Counted from the first letter of the stretch, positions 28,047 to 37,409 are shown. The stretch: DNA of 64,000 nucleotides from Kitasatospora aureofaciens (GCF_001188955.3 NZ_JPRF03000002.1:1-64000), one strand, 5' to 3'. The notes: a model not told the origin generated them from the sequence alone. Numbers and translations: made by a program.

Positions 28047-29918
28047 TCAGCGGTACCGAAAGAGCTGATGCAGACGCAAGACCTCGGACTGCCAGTGTGT
28101 GCGCGCCGCGCCCGAGTCTGCGGGAAACGTCCGGCCCAGACGACGCGCCAGGCGGCGGTAGAGCGCGGATGAACTGTCCCCGACCGCGAGAAGCGATGAC
28201 AGCAACGGTTCGTCGGCCGCTGTCCCGGCCTCAACCCGCACCAGCACCTCCACCCTGTCGTCCGGGTGCAGGACAGGTAGCGCGCGATCGAGCTGACGAT
28301 GAAGTCGTCCCCACGACGTGGAGCACCGCTCACGCGCGGCCTTCTTCAGCGCACCACGCACTGCAGCCGCAACGAGCCCCAGCGCCTCATCCCCAAGCCG
28401 GGCCGGACCAGACAAGGCCAATCCTTCACCCGCCGCTGGCCCCATGACGGCAGCCGACTCCGCAGCAGCACTGCCGGACCGGCCTGTAACCGAAACAGGA
28501 CGACGACTCCGTTGTCGTGGAACGGACTCCGCTGCGGATCGTCGGCTGTGGGAAAGCCAGTCCTGGACCTCACGCCTGGCGACGGGCTCCAACGCCTGCT
28601 CCGCCAAGGCCGCAGCCGCCGCCAAGCGCGTGACCGCAGCCCTCAGCCTCACCGGTCGCATGCGAGAGCCGTCCGCAGCAAGCCGACGCAGGATCTGATG
28701 CACTTCCTCCGCTGCCGCACGCTGCCGGGCCGCCCTGCTGCGCTGCTGGTGACGAGGCCTACCCGGCCCCTCACGATGCGGCTGCGAGGCCAACTGCGCG
28801 CGCACCGCCCTCGCACGTGCCAGCAACCGAGTCTCCGCTGGTCCGAGCTCTACCACGGCGTAGGCCGAAGCCTTCCGCAACGCCGACGCCAGCAGTGTGA
28901 AATCACCTGTGTTCAGCACGGAGCTGAGCTCGGCGAATGCTGTGCTGCGCTGCGAACGGCGGGTCTTCAGCCATGTCGCCGCCTCCGCAAGGCTCTCCCG
29001 TACACGTAAGCCCTGTTCCTCGGCAAGACGTTCCAGCAGTCTTGGTGCCTTCTCGACCAGCGCCTGCACGAGGCGTATCTCTCCCGCCCGCATCCCGGCG
29101 GCGAGCCTTCGCGTGAACTCCTCGCCTTCCCTCGTGTCTCGCAGCCCTGCCCTGGCTGTGCCAGAGACTTCAGCTGCCACAGGCCGTGTGACGGTGATTG
29201 CTGCGGCTTGTCGAAGTAGCACGGTCCGTTCGGCCAGTAGCTGGTCCACCAGCGGGGTCAATAGTCCGTCTGGGGTCATCCGGCATTCGTCGAGACCGAA
29301 CCACTGGGTGCCGTTGGCCATGGTTTGCGTTCCAACCGCGATGCGGCGATCCACGCCCTCGCTCACGTACTTGAACCGGTTGACGTACCTGCACGGCGCC
29401 ACCGCCACGAAGTCCGCCTCTACCTCCGGCCCAAGCAGAATATGACCCGGCTCCGTCCAGTCCGGTGACACACCCTTCAGGTAAGCCCTCAGCCTGCCAC
29501 CGGTTCCAAGCGCGAGCTCCACCACTGAACCGGGATCCACCCCGTGCTCGTGGGGGAACGACGCCACCACCGGCATCCCCTGCCCACCCAGCCACCCTGA
29601 CAAATCCCTCTTCAGGTACAGATGATCAGCCGACTCCACTCCCCGGGCCGACCGCCGACAAACCGGCGCCGACCCGTCCGGGTCGGGATGATGGGCAAAG
29701 TGGCAGGCACGATCCCGGTAAAGCTTGGTCGTGAGCTGGGCACCGCAACCGCCGAGCAGAAGCCCACACCAGAACGTGTCCTCAGCGTGACGGCGGCGGA
29801 AGGCATCCAGCTCGATCGCCTCAATCGGCAGGACTAGCGGATCGTCCGAATCCGCGCTCCCCAGCACTGCCGTCTGGATGCGCCGCCGATCACCTGGCAA
29901 TGGAACCCCCAACTTCAT
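28047..29918 (-). CDS. CoiA-like competence/nuclease family protein
   Basis: 623 aa. Residues about 45-110 hold a zinc-binding N-terminal module (FWCGLLLGGCGAQLTTKL, then CHFAHHPD and VCRR) followed by SADHLYLKRDLSGWLGGQGM, as in CoiA-like proteins with a restriction-endonuclease-like core. The remaining 350 residues are helical and Arg/Ala-rich, without a recognised fold. CoiA proteins take part in DNA uptake and recombination in Firmicutes; in Streptomyces the role is unknown and could be defence or plasmid processing. It stands alone, left of the orphan CRISPR remnant. Confidence 0.65.
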   Translation of the reverse strand: MKLGVPLPGDRRRIQTAVLGSADSDDPLVLPIEAIELDAFRRRHAEDTFWCGLLLGGCGAQLTTKLYRDRACHFAHHPDPDGSAPVCRRSARGVESADHLYLKRDLSGWLGGQGMPVVASFPHEHGVDPGSVVELALGTGGRLRAYLKGVSPDWTEPGHILLGPEVEADFVAVAPCRYVNRFKYVSEGVDRRIAVGTQTMANGTQWFGLDECRMTPDGLLTPLVDQLLAERTVLLRQAAAITVTRPVAAEVSGTARAGLRDTREGEEFTRRLAAGMRAGEIRLVQALVEKAPRLLERLAEEQGLRVRESLAEAATWLKTRRSQRSTAFAELSSVLNTGDFTLLASALRKASAYAVVELGPAETRLLARARAVRAQLASQPHREGPGRPRHQQRSRAARQRAAAEEVHQILRRLAADGSRMRPVRLRAAVTRLAAAAALAEQALEPVARREVQDWLSHSRRSAAESVPRQRSRRPVSVTGRSGSAAAESAAVMGPAAGEGLALSGPARLGDEALGLVAAAVRGALKKAARERCSTSWGRLHRQLDRALPVLHPDDRVEVLVRVEAGTAADEPLLSSLLAVGDSSSALYRRLARRLGRTFPADSGAARTHWQSEVLRLHQLFRYR

Positions 29919-30128
29919 CCGACCCAGGTCAGCTCATAGTGCCACCGGGACCAGGTGGCCGCTGGAAAACAGCACAAATCGATGCGCGGGCCGGCCGCGC
30001 CGGGGACGGAGTCGACGTCAGGCTGACACCGGAGTGATCTGGCGGTGCCGTCGCTCCGCTGGTGGACGGCTTTACAGCCGCGCGCCGGGCCCTCCTCCAA
30101 CGGGCAGCGCGCCCGGAAGTGCGTGCTC

Positions 30129-30268
30129 GGAGCAACCCCGCGAGCGCCGGGGCCAACAATCACGGCACCCTCCGCTGGTATCAGGCCACGGAGCAATCCC
30201 CGCGAGCGCGGGGCCGACGACGCGAGCAGCGACGGCCAGCGTCCCGCCGAGGAGCAACCCCCGCGAGC
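30129..30268 (-). CRISPR. Orphan type I-E-like mini-array cut by an IS3 element
   Basis: Repeats of 29 nt start at 30129 and 30190, with the first 18 nt of a third at 30251-30268; the period is exactly 61. Spacers are 30158-30189 and 30219-30250 (32 nt each). Read on the minus strand the complete repeat begins GTCGGCCCCGCG and ends GATTGCTCC, unlike the main array, whose repeat begins GTCCTCCCCGCG. The left repeat is slightly degenerate, as expected at a leader-distal end. The right one stops where the IS3 terminal repeat begins. No cas gene or leader remains beside it. Confidence 0.75.
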
Positions 30269-30337
30269 TGAGGTTCCCCCGACGTGCGGAAGGTTGCCGG
30301 AGATGGCCTGATTGGCCATGAGAAGGGAGCCTCTGCC

Positions 30338-30649
30338 ATGGCCGCACCGATGAAGTACCCGCCCGAGTTGCGACGGCGTGCGGTGGAGATGTACCGCACC
30401 GCCGACCCGAAGCCCGTGATCCGCAAGATGGCCCGCGACCTGGGCGTGCACCACGAAGCGCTGCGCAACTGGATCCGCCAGGACGAGGCGGACCGGGGCG
30501 AGCGGGACGACCGGCTGACCACCGCGGAGAAGGAGGAGCTGGCCGCTCTGCGGAAGGAGAACGCCGAGCTCCGCCGGTCCTGCGAGATCCTCAAGGCCGC
30601 CTCGGCTTTTTTCGCCCAGGAGCTCGACCCGACCCGGCGACGGTACTGA
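30338..30649 (+). CDS. IS3-family transposase OrfA
   Basis: 103 aa from ATG 30338 (AAGGGAGCC upstream). It has the helix-turn-helix of IS3 OrfA (KYPPELRRRAVEMYRTAD, then ARDLGVHHEALRNWIRQDEA) and a leucine-zipper-like helix (EELAALRKENAELRRSCEI). Near the end, GGCTTTTTTCGC at about 30605-30615 is a slippery run suited to -1 frameshifting into orfB. Stop at 30647-30649. Confidence 0.85.
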   Translation: MAAPMKYPPELRRRAVEMYRTADPKPVIRKMARDLGVHHEALRNWIRQDEADRGERDDRLTTAEKEELAALRKENAELRRSCEILKAASAFFAQELDPTRRRY

Positions 30650-31566
30650 AGCTCATCGACGAGCACCAGGACCGCTTCGGGGCCGAGCCCGTCCTCCGGG
30701 AACTGCACATCCCCGCCTCCACCTACTACCGCTGGCGCCGCGACGTGGCGGAGCCGTGCGAGCGCAAGCGCCACGACGCCGAGCTCACCGAGCACATCCG
30801 CCGCATCCACGCCGACTCCGACGAGACGTACGGCTCCCCGCGCGTCCACGCCGTCCTGCGGCGCGAGGGCACCCGGGTCGGCCGAAAGCGGGTCGAACGC
30901 CTCATGCGCCAGGCCGGCATCCAGGGCGTCAGCCCGCGCCGGCCCCGCTCCTTCACCCGCCGCGACCCGGCGGCGGATCTCGCCCCGGACCTGGTCCAGC
31001 GCGACTTCACCGCCGTCGCGCCGAACCGGCTGTGGGTCGCCGACATCTCGCTGATCCCCACCGGCGAGGGACCGTGGTGGCTGGCCACGATCCGCGACGC
31101 CTTCTCCCGCCGGATCGTGGGCTGGCACACCTCCGAGCGGGCGGACGCCGACCTCGTGCTCACCGCGCTGGAGTACGCCCTGCACGGCCGCCCCGTCGAA
31201 CCCGGCCAACTGGTCCATCACAGCGACCATGGGTGTCAATACACGTCCATCAAGCTCACAACTCGACTGCTGAAGGCGGGAATCGAGCCGAGCATGGGAA
31301 GCGTGGGGGACTCGTTCGACAACGCCCTCGCCGAGAACTTCTGGAGCGTGCTGAAGACCGAGTGCGTGCGTCGCACGACCTTCGAGACCCGCACTGACGC
31401 CGACCTGGCCCTGTTCGCCTACATCGACGGCTGGTACAACACCCGCCGCATCCAGAAGCGCCTGGGCTGGCTCAGCCCCGACGAGTACGAGGCGAAGTTC
31501 TACGCCGACCAGGCGACGGCCGAACCGGTGACCGTCGAACCACCCACACCCGTCCTGACCAGGTAA
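30643..31566 (+). CDS. IS3-family transposase OrfB (made by -1 frameshift)
   Basis: A DDE integrase-like catalytic domain. It continues from LKLIDEHQDRFGAEPV through the HTH_21-like segment (SDETYGSPRVHAVLRREG). The core has Asp in WVADISLIPT, Asp in VHHSDHGCQYTS and Glu in NALAENFWSVLKTE, spaced as in active IS3 transposases. It ends VLTR at 31566. There is no good independent start, so it is probably expressed as an OrfAB fusion through the T6 slippery site. It looks intact and potentially active. Confidence 0.85.
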   Translation, partial: VLKLIDEHQDRFGAEPVLRELHIPASTYYRWRRDVAEPCERKRHDAELTEHIRRIHADSDETYGSPRVHAVLRREGTRVGRKRVERLMRQAGIQGVSPRRPRSFTRRDPAADLAPDLVQRDFTAVAPNRLWVADISLIPTGEGPWWLATIRDAFSRRIVGWHTSERADADLVLTALEYALHGRPVEPGQLVHHSDHGCQYTSIKLTTRLLKAGIEPSMGSVGDSFDNALAENFWSVLKTECVRRTTFETRTDADLALFAYIDGWYNTRRIQKRLGWLSPDEYEAKFYADQATAEPVTVEPPTPVLTR

Positions 31567-31667
31567 TCAACGCCTCCCGTGCAGCGGGGGAAGCTCACGC
31601 CAGGACCCAGCGCCGCAGCCCTGCCCGCCAGCCACACGTTGGCCCGAGCAGCCCGGTCCTGACCCCG

Positions 31668-31901
31668 CGACACCGGAATCCGCTCGTCATCACCACCGAC
31701 CAGCGCCCCAGCCAGCTCGTCCTGCCCTTCGACACGGACCCTCAGCCCGCCCAGGCGGTCGTCACGGTCGTTCCCGGCACCGTGATCCAGCCGACCACCA
31801 CCGCATCCACCGGGCCGACAACGTCCGCTACCCACCCCAAGCGTCGCCCCTGGTGGCGCCGCCTGTGGAGCTGGACCACACCGCTGTTCCACCACAACTG
31901 A
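31668..31901 (+). pseudogene. C-terminal scrap of an unknown gene
   Basis: The frame reads RHRNPLVITTDQRPSQLVLP, FDTDPQPAQAVVTVVPGT, and ends KRRPWWRRLWSWTTPLFHHN at TGA 31899-31901. It has a coding-like composition but no start. It is probably the tail of a gene lost when the IS3 element or a later deletion removed its 5' part. Confidence 0.35.
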
Positions 31902-31951
31902 CCACTCAACACCGACAGGGCCCGTGATCGGCTGCGGCCTGAAGAAAGCGT

Positions 31952-31986
31952 CGGAAGGCTGCCACCCGTGCGGTGGCAGCCTTCCG
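31952..31986. terminator. Perfect 15-bp hairpin terminator
   Basis: Arms CGGAAGGCTGCCACC and its complement flank a 5-nt loop. It lies between the truncated plus-strand frame ending at 31901 and the minus-strand immunity-like gene ending at 32079, and could serve both. Confidence 0.65.
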
Positions 31987-32078
31987 GCGTTCTCCCGTGG
32001 TCCCGCGCCCCGTCCGTGCCTGCTGTCCGTCCGTCCCCGGCACCGAGCGCAACGGCATTGCGATCAGCTGTCCGAGGA

Positions 32079-32537
32079 CTACAGGTCTTCCAGATGCTCG
32101 CGGAACACAGCCTCGAGCTCGGTTACCGTACGTACGGCCAGAACTTCGTCGTCCAGCCCGGATTCCATGCCGATCCGCGTGTTGAACTCCACGCCGGCGC
32201 CTGGCGGCACGATCTCCTGGAGCATCCAGGCCGCGAACTCCGCGGCGGCGCCGGCGGTCGCGTTCCGCAGGCAGAGTCCCTCGTCACCGGATGCACTGGA
32301 TCCGATGCCCTCGTAGGAGGTGCCGGCGGCGGTGATGTCGAACCACCAGTCGTGCTCGCTGCTCGGTCCGTAGGCTCCGCCGTCTGCCTTCGTGTGAACG
32401 AACGCCTTGTCGCCTTCCTTTCGGCGCAGGGCCTGGGTGAAGCCGTCGAGGGTCAGGTTCCAGGTCGTGCCGTGCGTGGGGGTGAAGATGAAGAGGGTGC
32501 TGGTTTCCCCGAAGGGGAACGGCGCGTCGGAGGTCAT
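32079..32537 (-). CDS. Putative immunity protein for the adjacent toxin
   Basis: 152 aa from ATG 32537, 20 nt downstream of the toxin gene on the same strand. Soluble, acidic and aromatic-rich (TLFIFTPTHGTTWNLTLDGF; SEHDWWFDITAAGTSYEGIG) with a C-terminal helix (VTELEAVFREHLEDL). Immunity genes sit directly after polymorphic toxin genes; the size and fold-like pattern resemble Imm52-type proteins paired with REase-5 toxins, but I am not sure of the family. Confidence 0.6.
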   Translation of the reverse strand: MTSDAPFPFGETSTLFIFTPTHGTTWNLTLDGFTQALRRKEGDKAFVHTKADGGAYGPSSEHDWWFDITAAGTSYEGIGSSASGDEGLCLRNATAGAAAEFAAWMLQEIVPPGAGVEFNTRIGMESGLDDEVLAVRTVTELEAVFREHLEDL

Positions 32538-32557
32538 CGAGTTGTCCGCCTTCGTCT

Positions 32558-34153
32558 CTAGGAGATGGTGGGTGCGGTGAGGGGGCCCGGCGGGACGTAG
32601 CGGGCGTAGCCCTTGGCTCCGTTGAGCGCCATCATGGTGCGCCAGTAGGGCACGGTGTTGGGGTCGTTGGTGACGATCTCCATGCCGCGGATCTGAGCGT
32701 TGCGAGGGTCGTTCATGGCGGCTGCGTACTTCTGCATCTCTTCTTCGTCGTCCTTGAACAGGAACTTGGGCTTGGCGCCCTTCTCCCCGTTCTTGGACTT
32801 CTCGTATTCCGCGAGAGTGCGGAAGCACTTGGCCGGGTCCCGGACGTACTTGGCCTCGATGATCATGCCGTCGGTCTCCCGCAGGCCGTCGGCCATCATG
32901 GCCGGCTCCTGGTTAGGCTTCAGTGGCACGATGGGCAGGCGGTATTCGGGGTAGCCGGCGACGTCCCACTGGTAGCGCTTGTCGGCTTCGTTGCCTCCGG
33001 AGAAGCCGCCGGTGACCAGTCCCGACTTCCACTGCCTGAACGCGGCGAGCTCGGTCGGCGTCAGCGGAGGGTAGCCCGGCATCGGCGGAACAGGGGGAGG
33101 GACCGGGTTCCTGAGCTGCACGGACGGGTTGACCGGGGTGTAGACGGCGGGGACCAGCGGCAAGGGCCCGGGCACAGGGAGCGGCGCGGGGAAAGGCAGG
33201 ATCCAGGGGAACGGGCTGGACGGCTTCGGCGGGGCGGGTTGTCCCTGGGGGACGGGTATGCGCTTCTGGGTGTCGTCGAGGACATGCGGCGTGTCCGCGA
33301 GCGACAGGATCTGGGTATCGCCGAGGACCTTCGACTTCAGGCCGCCGTCGTCGCCGTTGCCTCCGAAGATCGGGTTGTCCCAGGGCGCGTCGAACCAGCC
33401 GTTGAAAATGCTTGCGGCGTCGTCGATGTGCTTGGCGTAGTTCTCGCAGGCGTCGCCGAGCTGCTTACAGGCCGAGGACAGGTTCGCCAACAGGGTGTGG
33501 TCGTCCTCCGGCTTCGCCGGATACCCCTGCCGGCCGACGAAGGCGCCGAAGAACAGGGCGATCGCCTTCGCCGTCTCGCCCTCATGGATCTCGGCGACGG
33601 CACTCCACGCGTCCTGCGCGTCGGAGAGGACCTGGGCGGTGAGCCGGTGCGCGGCCTGCCAGGTCTGCGCCGCCTTCCTCAGCTTGCCCGCGTCCCCACG
33701 GTACTTGTCGCCCCACACCCACTTGTCGACACCGCTTGTCTGGCCAACCGCCTCGGGCAGGCTCTCGCCGACACCGCGCGGGTCGGGCGCGCACTTCTCC
33801 GGCGCCGCCCACGGCTGAGACAGGTCCACGCTGGAGTCCGTGCTCGCCTCCAACAGGTGCTTCGCCGTCGCATCCTCGGCAGCCAGATAGGCGTTGGCAT
33901 TCATGAGCAGGGTCTCCGCGCCCTTGCCCATGAAGTGGCAGGCGTTGGCCATCTGGTTGAGCGCTGTCTTCGCCGTCGGTTTGTAGACCTTCGCGAAGAT
34001 CTCCCCCGCCTCATCGTCTCCGATCATGCCGCCCGTCTCCGACAGCTCACCGGCGAGCAACGTCACGGTCTGGAGCAGATCCTCCGAGACCTGATGCAGC
34101 TGCCACGACCCCTCGACCAGCGCCTTCACGTCGACCTTGTAGCCGCCGTCCAA
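32558..34153 (-). CDS. Polymorphic toxin, WXG/LXG-like N-terminus and REase-fold C-terminus
   Basis: About 531 aa. The N-terminal 280 residues are helical (KVDVKALVEGSWQLHQVSED onwards), like actinobacterial WXG100-type secretion domains. A Pro-rich linker follows, then a C-terminal domain with DGLRETDGMIIEAKYVRDPA; the D...E-x-K pattern near residues 425-436 fits a restriction-endonuclease-fold toxin (Tox-REase-5 type). It probably cuts nucleic acid in rival cells after type VII-like export (inference). The start is taken as TTG 34153 after GGGGGTGGGGG; the frame is open to GTG 34219. Confidence 0.65.
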   Translation of the reverse strand: MDGGYKVDVKALVEGSWQLHQVSEDLLQTVTLLAGELSETGGMIGDDEAGEIFAKVYKPTAKTALNQMANACHFMGKGAETLLMNANAYLAAEDATAKHLLEASTDSSVDLSQPWAAPEKCAPDPRGVGESLPEAVGQTSGVDKWVWGDKYRGDAGKLRKAAQTWQAAHRLTAQVLSDAQDAWSAVAEIHEGETAKAIALFFGAFVGRQGYPAKPEDDHTLLANLSSACKQLGDACENYAKHIDDAASIFNGWFDAPWDNPIFGGNGDDGGLKSKVLGDTQILSLADTPHVLDDTQKRIPVPQGQPAPPKPSSPFPWILPFPAPLPVPGPLPLVPAVYTPVNPSVQLRNPVPPPVPPMPGYPPLTPTELAAFRQWKSGLVTGGFSGGNEADKRYQWDVAGYPEYRLPIVPLKPNQEPAMMADGLRETDGMIIEAKYVRDPAKCFRTLAEYEKSKNGEKGAKPKFLFKDDEEEMQKYAAAMNDPRNAQIRGMEIVTNDPNTVPYWRTMMALNGAKGYARYVPPGPLTAPTIS

Positions 34154-34303
34154 CCCCCACCCCCACACTCCAAGCAAGGCCACCCATGGTACGAGAGCCG
34201 CACCGACAGCCCAGGACAAGCTCGGGTGCGCTCACTCGTCTCCTCCAGGCAGTGGCCGCCACGACGGGGCAGTCCGGGGCGGCGTGGCCGAGGCGGCCGC
34301 GGG

Positions 34304-35410
34304 TCAGCCGGTGACGGTCTCGGCGTGCCGGTGCAGGGCGTCCAGGAGCGCCGTCTGCTGCTCGGTCAGTTTCCCGTCGGTGCGAGCCGTCGCCTGCTTG
34401 CGCAGCCAGGCGCCGGGCCTAAACGCCGGGTCGTCACCCAGGCCGGTGCGGTTGGCAGGGCCGTCCAGGGTGCCGTCGGCGGCCAGGTAGGTGAGCAGGC
34501 GGGGGTAGGAGCGGTTCCAGTCCGGTTCCAGGCGCCACAGCTCGTCCAAGGCGTCGAGCTTGGCGGCCTGGTCGGGGGTGAGGTTGTCGGCCTTGCGCTG
34601 GCGGCGCATCCACGCGCCGACCGCGTAGCCGTCCAGCTTCTCGGTGGCCGGGACGGCGAGGTGGCCGTGGTGGGCGGCCCAGGCACGGGCGTAGGCGTAG
34701 CCGCGTTCCCAGGCGTTGGCGTGCTTGGACCAGATCATGCCGAGCGCGTCCAGCTCCGAGACGCGCGCGGCATCGAGCAGGCCTCGGCCGTTCAGGTAGC
34801 GCTGCCGGTCGAGCCAGGAGATCAGCTCCCCGTGGCGGGTCTTGTCGGTGGGGTCGAGGTGGCCGTGCTCGAGGTGGAACACGGCGGCGACGGCGTGCAT
34901 GCGCTGCCACTCGGTCGCGCGCGGGTTGAACGCGCGCAGCTTCACCGTCTGGAGGATCCGCGCCGCGTGCCGCTTCGCGTCGATCCGCAGCCAGTCGATC
35001 GGCGACTCCACCGCGGCCGGCTGCTGCTCGCCCGCTCCCACCCCGGCGGCCTCGGCGGCCTCGCCCTCGGTGGCCGCGGTGGCGTGCTGGGGCTGGGCGC
35101 GGTGGGCGCGCAGCTCGGTGATGCGGTCCACGACCGGGGCGTCGTGGGCGGCCAGGGCGCGCAGGACGCGCCAGATCGTGCGGAAGCTGGAGGCCTCGAT
35201 CTGGGTTCGGCCTCGGCCTTGACCGCGGCCCCGGCGTCGTGGATCTCGACCGGGTCGGCGACTGCCGTCTCGTCCCCGATCAACGGCGTCGGCAGGTAGA
35301 CGGGGATGATCACCCAGGAAGACCCTGCCCTGGCGGTAGGACTGGCGCGGCGCCGGCCAGCGTGGGCCTTGAACTGAGCGAACGCCGCCTGGCGAGCGGA
35401 AGTTGTTCTG
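34304..35410 (-). pseudogene. DEAD/DEAH helicase C-terminal remnant with helicase-associated repeats
   Basis: The C-terminal part keeps helicase-associated repeats (RHGELISWLDRQRYLNGRG; GYAVGAWMRRQRKADNLTPD; FRPGAWLRKQATARTDGKLT). Upstream, SFRTIWRVLRALAAHDAPVV is in the same frame, while the preceding segment SSWVIIPVYLPTPLIGDETA lies in another frame, so there is an indel near 35210. The helicase motor motifs are missing altogether. Such helicases occur on Streptomyces chromosome arms and linear plasmids, sometimes subtelomerically. Confidence 0.65.
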
Positions 35411-35466
35411 TTCCAACGGGGTGTGGCACCGCCGTCAGGTCGGTGCCACACCCGTGGTTCCTGGTC

Positions 35467-36006
35467 CTACTCTTCGTCTTCGTCGTCCTCGGACTCGGAG
35501 GTCCACCACAGGTCGATCCGGTAGGTCTCCAGGACCTCCCGGTGGGCTGCCCAGATCGTATCGGTGTCAGCCGGTGACTGCTGTTCCGCCGTGCTGAGTT
35601 CGGCGTGGAGGCCCGCCTCCTGCGCGGCGGCCTCATGTCGCCCCTTCCAGGACACGCGGCCTTCGTAGACGCCCGAGCGGGGCAGTTGGAAGTGACCAGC
35701 GATGTCCGGGGCAAAGGCGCGGATGACCACTTCGCCGGTGGGGCTGTCGAGCACTGTCGAGCGCTCGCCCTCGGCGATCCAGGTGCTGTCGGCCGGCGCA
35801 GGGCCGTCCCACACCCGTACCAGGATCTCGGCAGGTGCGATGCTCTGGAGGCTGCGGAGATAGATCTGGGTACCGGTGCCCGCTACCACCGTGTCCCAGC
35901 TCTGCCTGACGGCCTCGGAGTTGGTGAGGTAGGCGTCGGAGTCGTACACCTCGATGAGGCCGTTGTCGGGCCTGGCTTCGGTGCGGAACTCGAACAGGAT
36001 CGGCAC
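35467..36006 (-). CDS. Putative immunity protein beside the secreted nuclease
   Basis: 179 aa from GTG 36004-36006 with CCGGAGGACAACCA upstream. A beta-rich soluble protein (LIEVYDSDAYLTNSEAVRQS; TWIAEGERSTVLDSPTGEVV) with a very acidic end (SESEDDEDEE). It lies 30 nt after the NucA/NucB-like gene on the same strand. Position suggests protection of the producing cell, but no known family is recognised. Confidence 0.5.
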   Translation of the reverse strand: MPILFEFRTEARPDNGLIEVYDSDAYLTNSEAVRQSWDTVVAGTGTQIYLRSLQSIAPAEILVRVWDGPAPADSTWIAEGERSTVLDSPTGEVVIRAFAPDIAGHFQLPRSGVYEGRVSWKGRHEAAAQEAGLHAELSTAEQQSPADTDTIWAAHREVLETYRIDLWWTSESEDDEDEE

Positions 36007-36036
36007 TGGTTGTCCTCCGGCCTTGGCGAGTACGGC

Positions 36037-37323
36037 TTACGGGACGATCGTGACGTAGAAAGGGTCGTTGTCCAAGATCCGGTTGATGGTGAAGACGTCC
36101 TTGATCATGTTGCCTCCGTCTCCGTTGTCCTTGCCGTCTATCAGGCGGGCGGAGTATCGGTTTACAAGGTTGCCTGCGCTGTCTTTCTGGTTCGCGCCTT
36201 CGTACGTGGACGAGAACGGGTACTCGTCGCATTGCAGTCCGGAGCCGGAGTAGTCGCCCCAGACCTCGTTGCAGGTGGCTATCGCGACCCTGCGGTTCTC
36301 GTCCTGCTTGGCACGGTCGATGAGGCGGTGCAGGGGCTGCTTTGCTCCGGGGATGCTCTTGCCGTTGAAGGACGGGAAGGTCCGTTCGGGGTTGTTCTGC
36401 GCGTCCTTGATGTGCAGCGCGCTCTCCCGCACGGCCGGGTCGGAGAGCTTCATGACGAGTTCGGCCCGGCCGTCGGTGAAGACGGTTCCCTTGTACTTGC
36501 CCGCGACGGGGCCGGCGTAGTCGAAGCGGACGTTGGACTTGGCAGCGCCAAATTCCGACCAGGGACTGGTCCGTGTATTGGGCGATGTGACGCGCATCGA
36601 GAGCGTCAGGTCAGCCTTGACGATCTGCTGGTCGCCCTGGTCGTACAGTGGGCCCTTGTCCGGGGCCGTGTAGGTGAGGGTCCACAGAGGCTGCTGCTTC
36701 CAGGAACCGATGAGCTCGACGCGGCTCTGCTTGTCGGGCTTGGTCACGCTGCCGGAACCCTGGCCGCTGAAGTTCACGTCCTGGCTGATGGACCACTTCG
36801 AGGAGTCCTCGCCCGGGACAGGTTCGTCGATGATGTCCTTGACGCTGACGACGTAGTCCACCTTGCGCTGCCCGTCGTAGGCGAAGCCGAGGACCCAGGC
36901 GTCGAACCTCAGCCTTCCGAGCGTCACGGACCGGTCCGGGGTCGCCAGCACCAGGTCGTAGTGGCGATGCACACACATTTCGAAGCGGTTCTTGATCCAG
37001 CCCGTGGGCGAGTCCGCCTCTGGGTGCTTTGCGCACTCCTCTTCGAGCCCCGGGTCGTCGGCCAGCGCGTCAGCGACTGCCGGTGTGGGCGCGGCGTGGG
37101 CTGTTCCGGCCCGCGTCTCAGCGCCGTTCTCGGGGGAGCGGGCAATCGAGCTGAATCGTGCCAGTTGGTCCGCCGGCACGGATGAAGTAGGCACGAAGCC
37201 TGAGGCATTGGGTCCCTGTGCGGCGACGGCCGGACTGGCGGTGAGGGTGCCGGCGGCGAGCAGGGCGGCGCAGGCAGTGGCGCTCGCGGCTCGCAGGAGC
37301 CGGTGAATGGCTCGGGCGTTCAC
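36037..37323 (-). CDS. Secreted NucA/NucB-type nuclease (DNA-entry/toxin-like)
   Basis: 428 aa from GTG 37323 with AGGAG nine nt upstream. A signal peptide (AIHRLLRAASATACAALLAA...SPAVAA) precedes a beta-rich central region. The C-terminal domain of about 100 residues matches NucA/NucB deoxyribonucleases: CDEYPFSSTYEG, then DNGDGGNMIKDVFTINRILD and DPFYV. An extracellular DNase used for nutrition, DNA processing or competition. It is probably in an operon with the upstream secreted protein (86 nt away) and the downstream acidic protein. Confidence 0.75.
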   Translation of the reverse strand: MNARAIHRLLRAASATACAALLAAGTLTASPAVAAQGPNASGFVPTSSVPADQLARFSSIARSPENGAETRAGTAHAAPTPAVADALADDPGLEEECAKHPEADSPTGWIKNRFEMCVHRHYDLVLATPDRSVTLGRLRFDAWVLGFAYDGQRKVDYVVSVKDIIDEPVPGEDSSKWSISQDVNFSGQGSGSVTKPDKQSRVELIGSWKQQPLWTLTYTAPDKGPLYDQGDQQIVKADLTLSMRVTSPNTRTSPWSEFGAAKSNVRFDYAGPVAGKYKGTVFTDGRAELVMKLSDPAVRESALHIKDAQNNPERTFPSFNGKSIPGAKQPLHRLIDRAKQDENRRVAIATCNEVWGDYSGSGLQCDEYPFSSTYEGANQKDSAGNLVNRYSARLIDGKDNGDGGNMIKDVFTINRILDNDPFYVTIVP

Positions 37324-37409
37324 GGTGGAACTCCTTGGCGAGGGGTGTGATGGGTGATCGGTCGAGACCGTAGGTGTCGCAAGGTGTCTTGGCATAGGGC
37401 GCTTGGCCG

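Larger units (their letters stand above)
30269..31597 (+). mobile_element. IS3-family insertion sequence
   Basis: The imperfect terminal inverted repeats are TGAGGTTCCCCCG... at 30269 and, on the other strand, TGAGCTTCCCCCG... ending at 31597; CGG and GG positions also match further in. The 1329 bp contain orfA and orfB in the usual overlapping layout. A target duplication is not visible: GAGC precedes the left end and CGCC follows the right. The flanks therefore no longer match the original insertion site, consistent with a later deletion or recombination. Confidence 0.75.

Noticed and set aside
30068-30096. A fourth repeat of the orphan CRISPR remnant one period to the left
   Set aside because: Position fits the 61-bp spacing, but only scattered bases match the repeat.
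33239-35299. 686-aa plus-strand open frame
   Set aside because: Antisense shadow of the toxin and helicase remnant; Gly/Arg/Val-rich with no domain.
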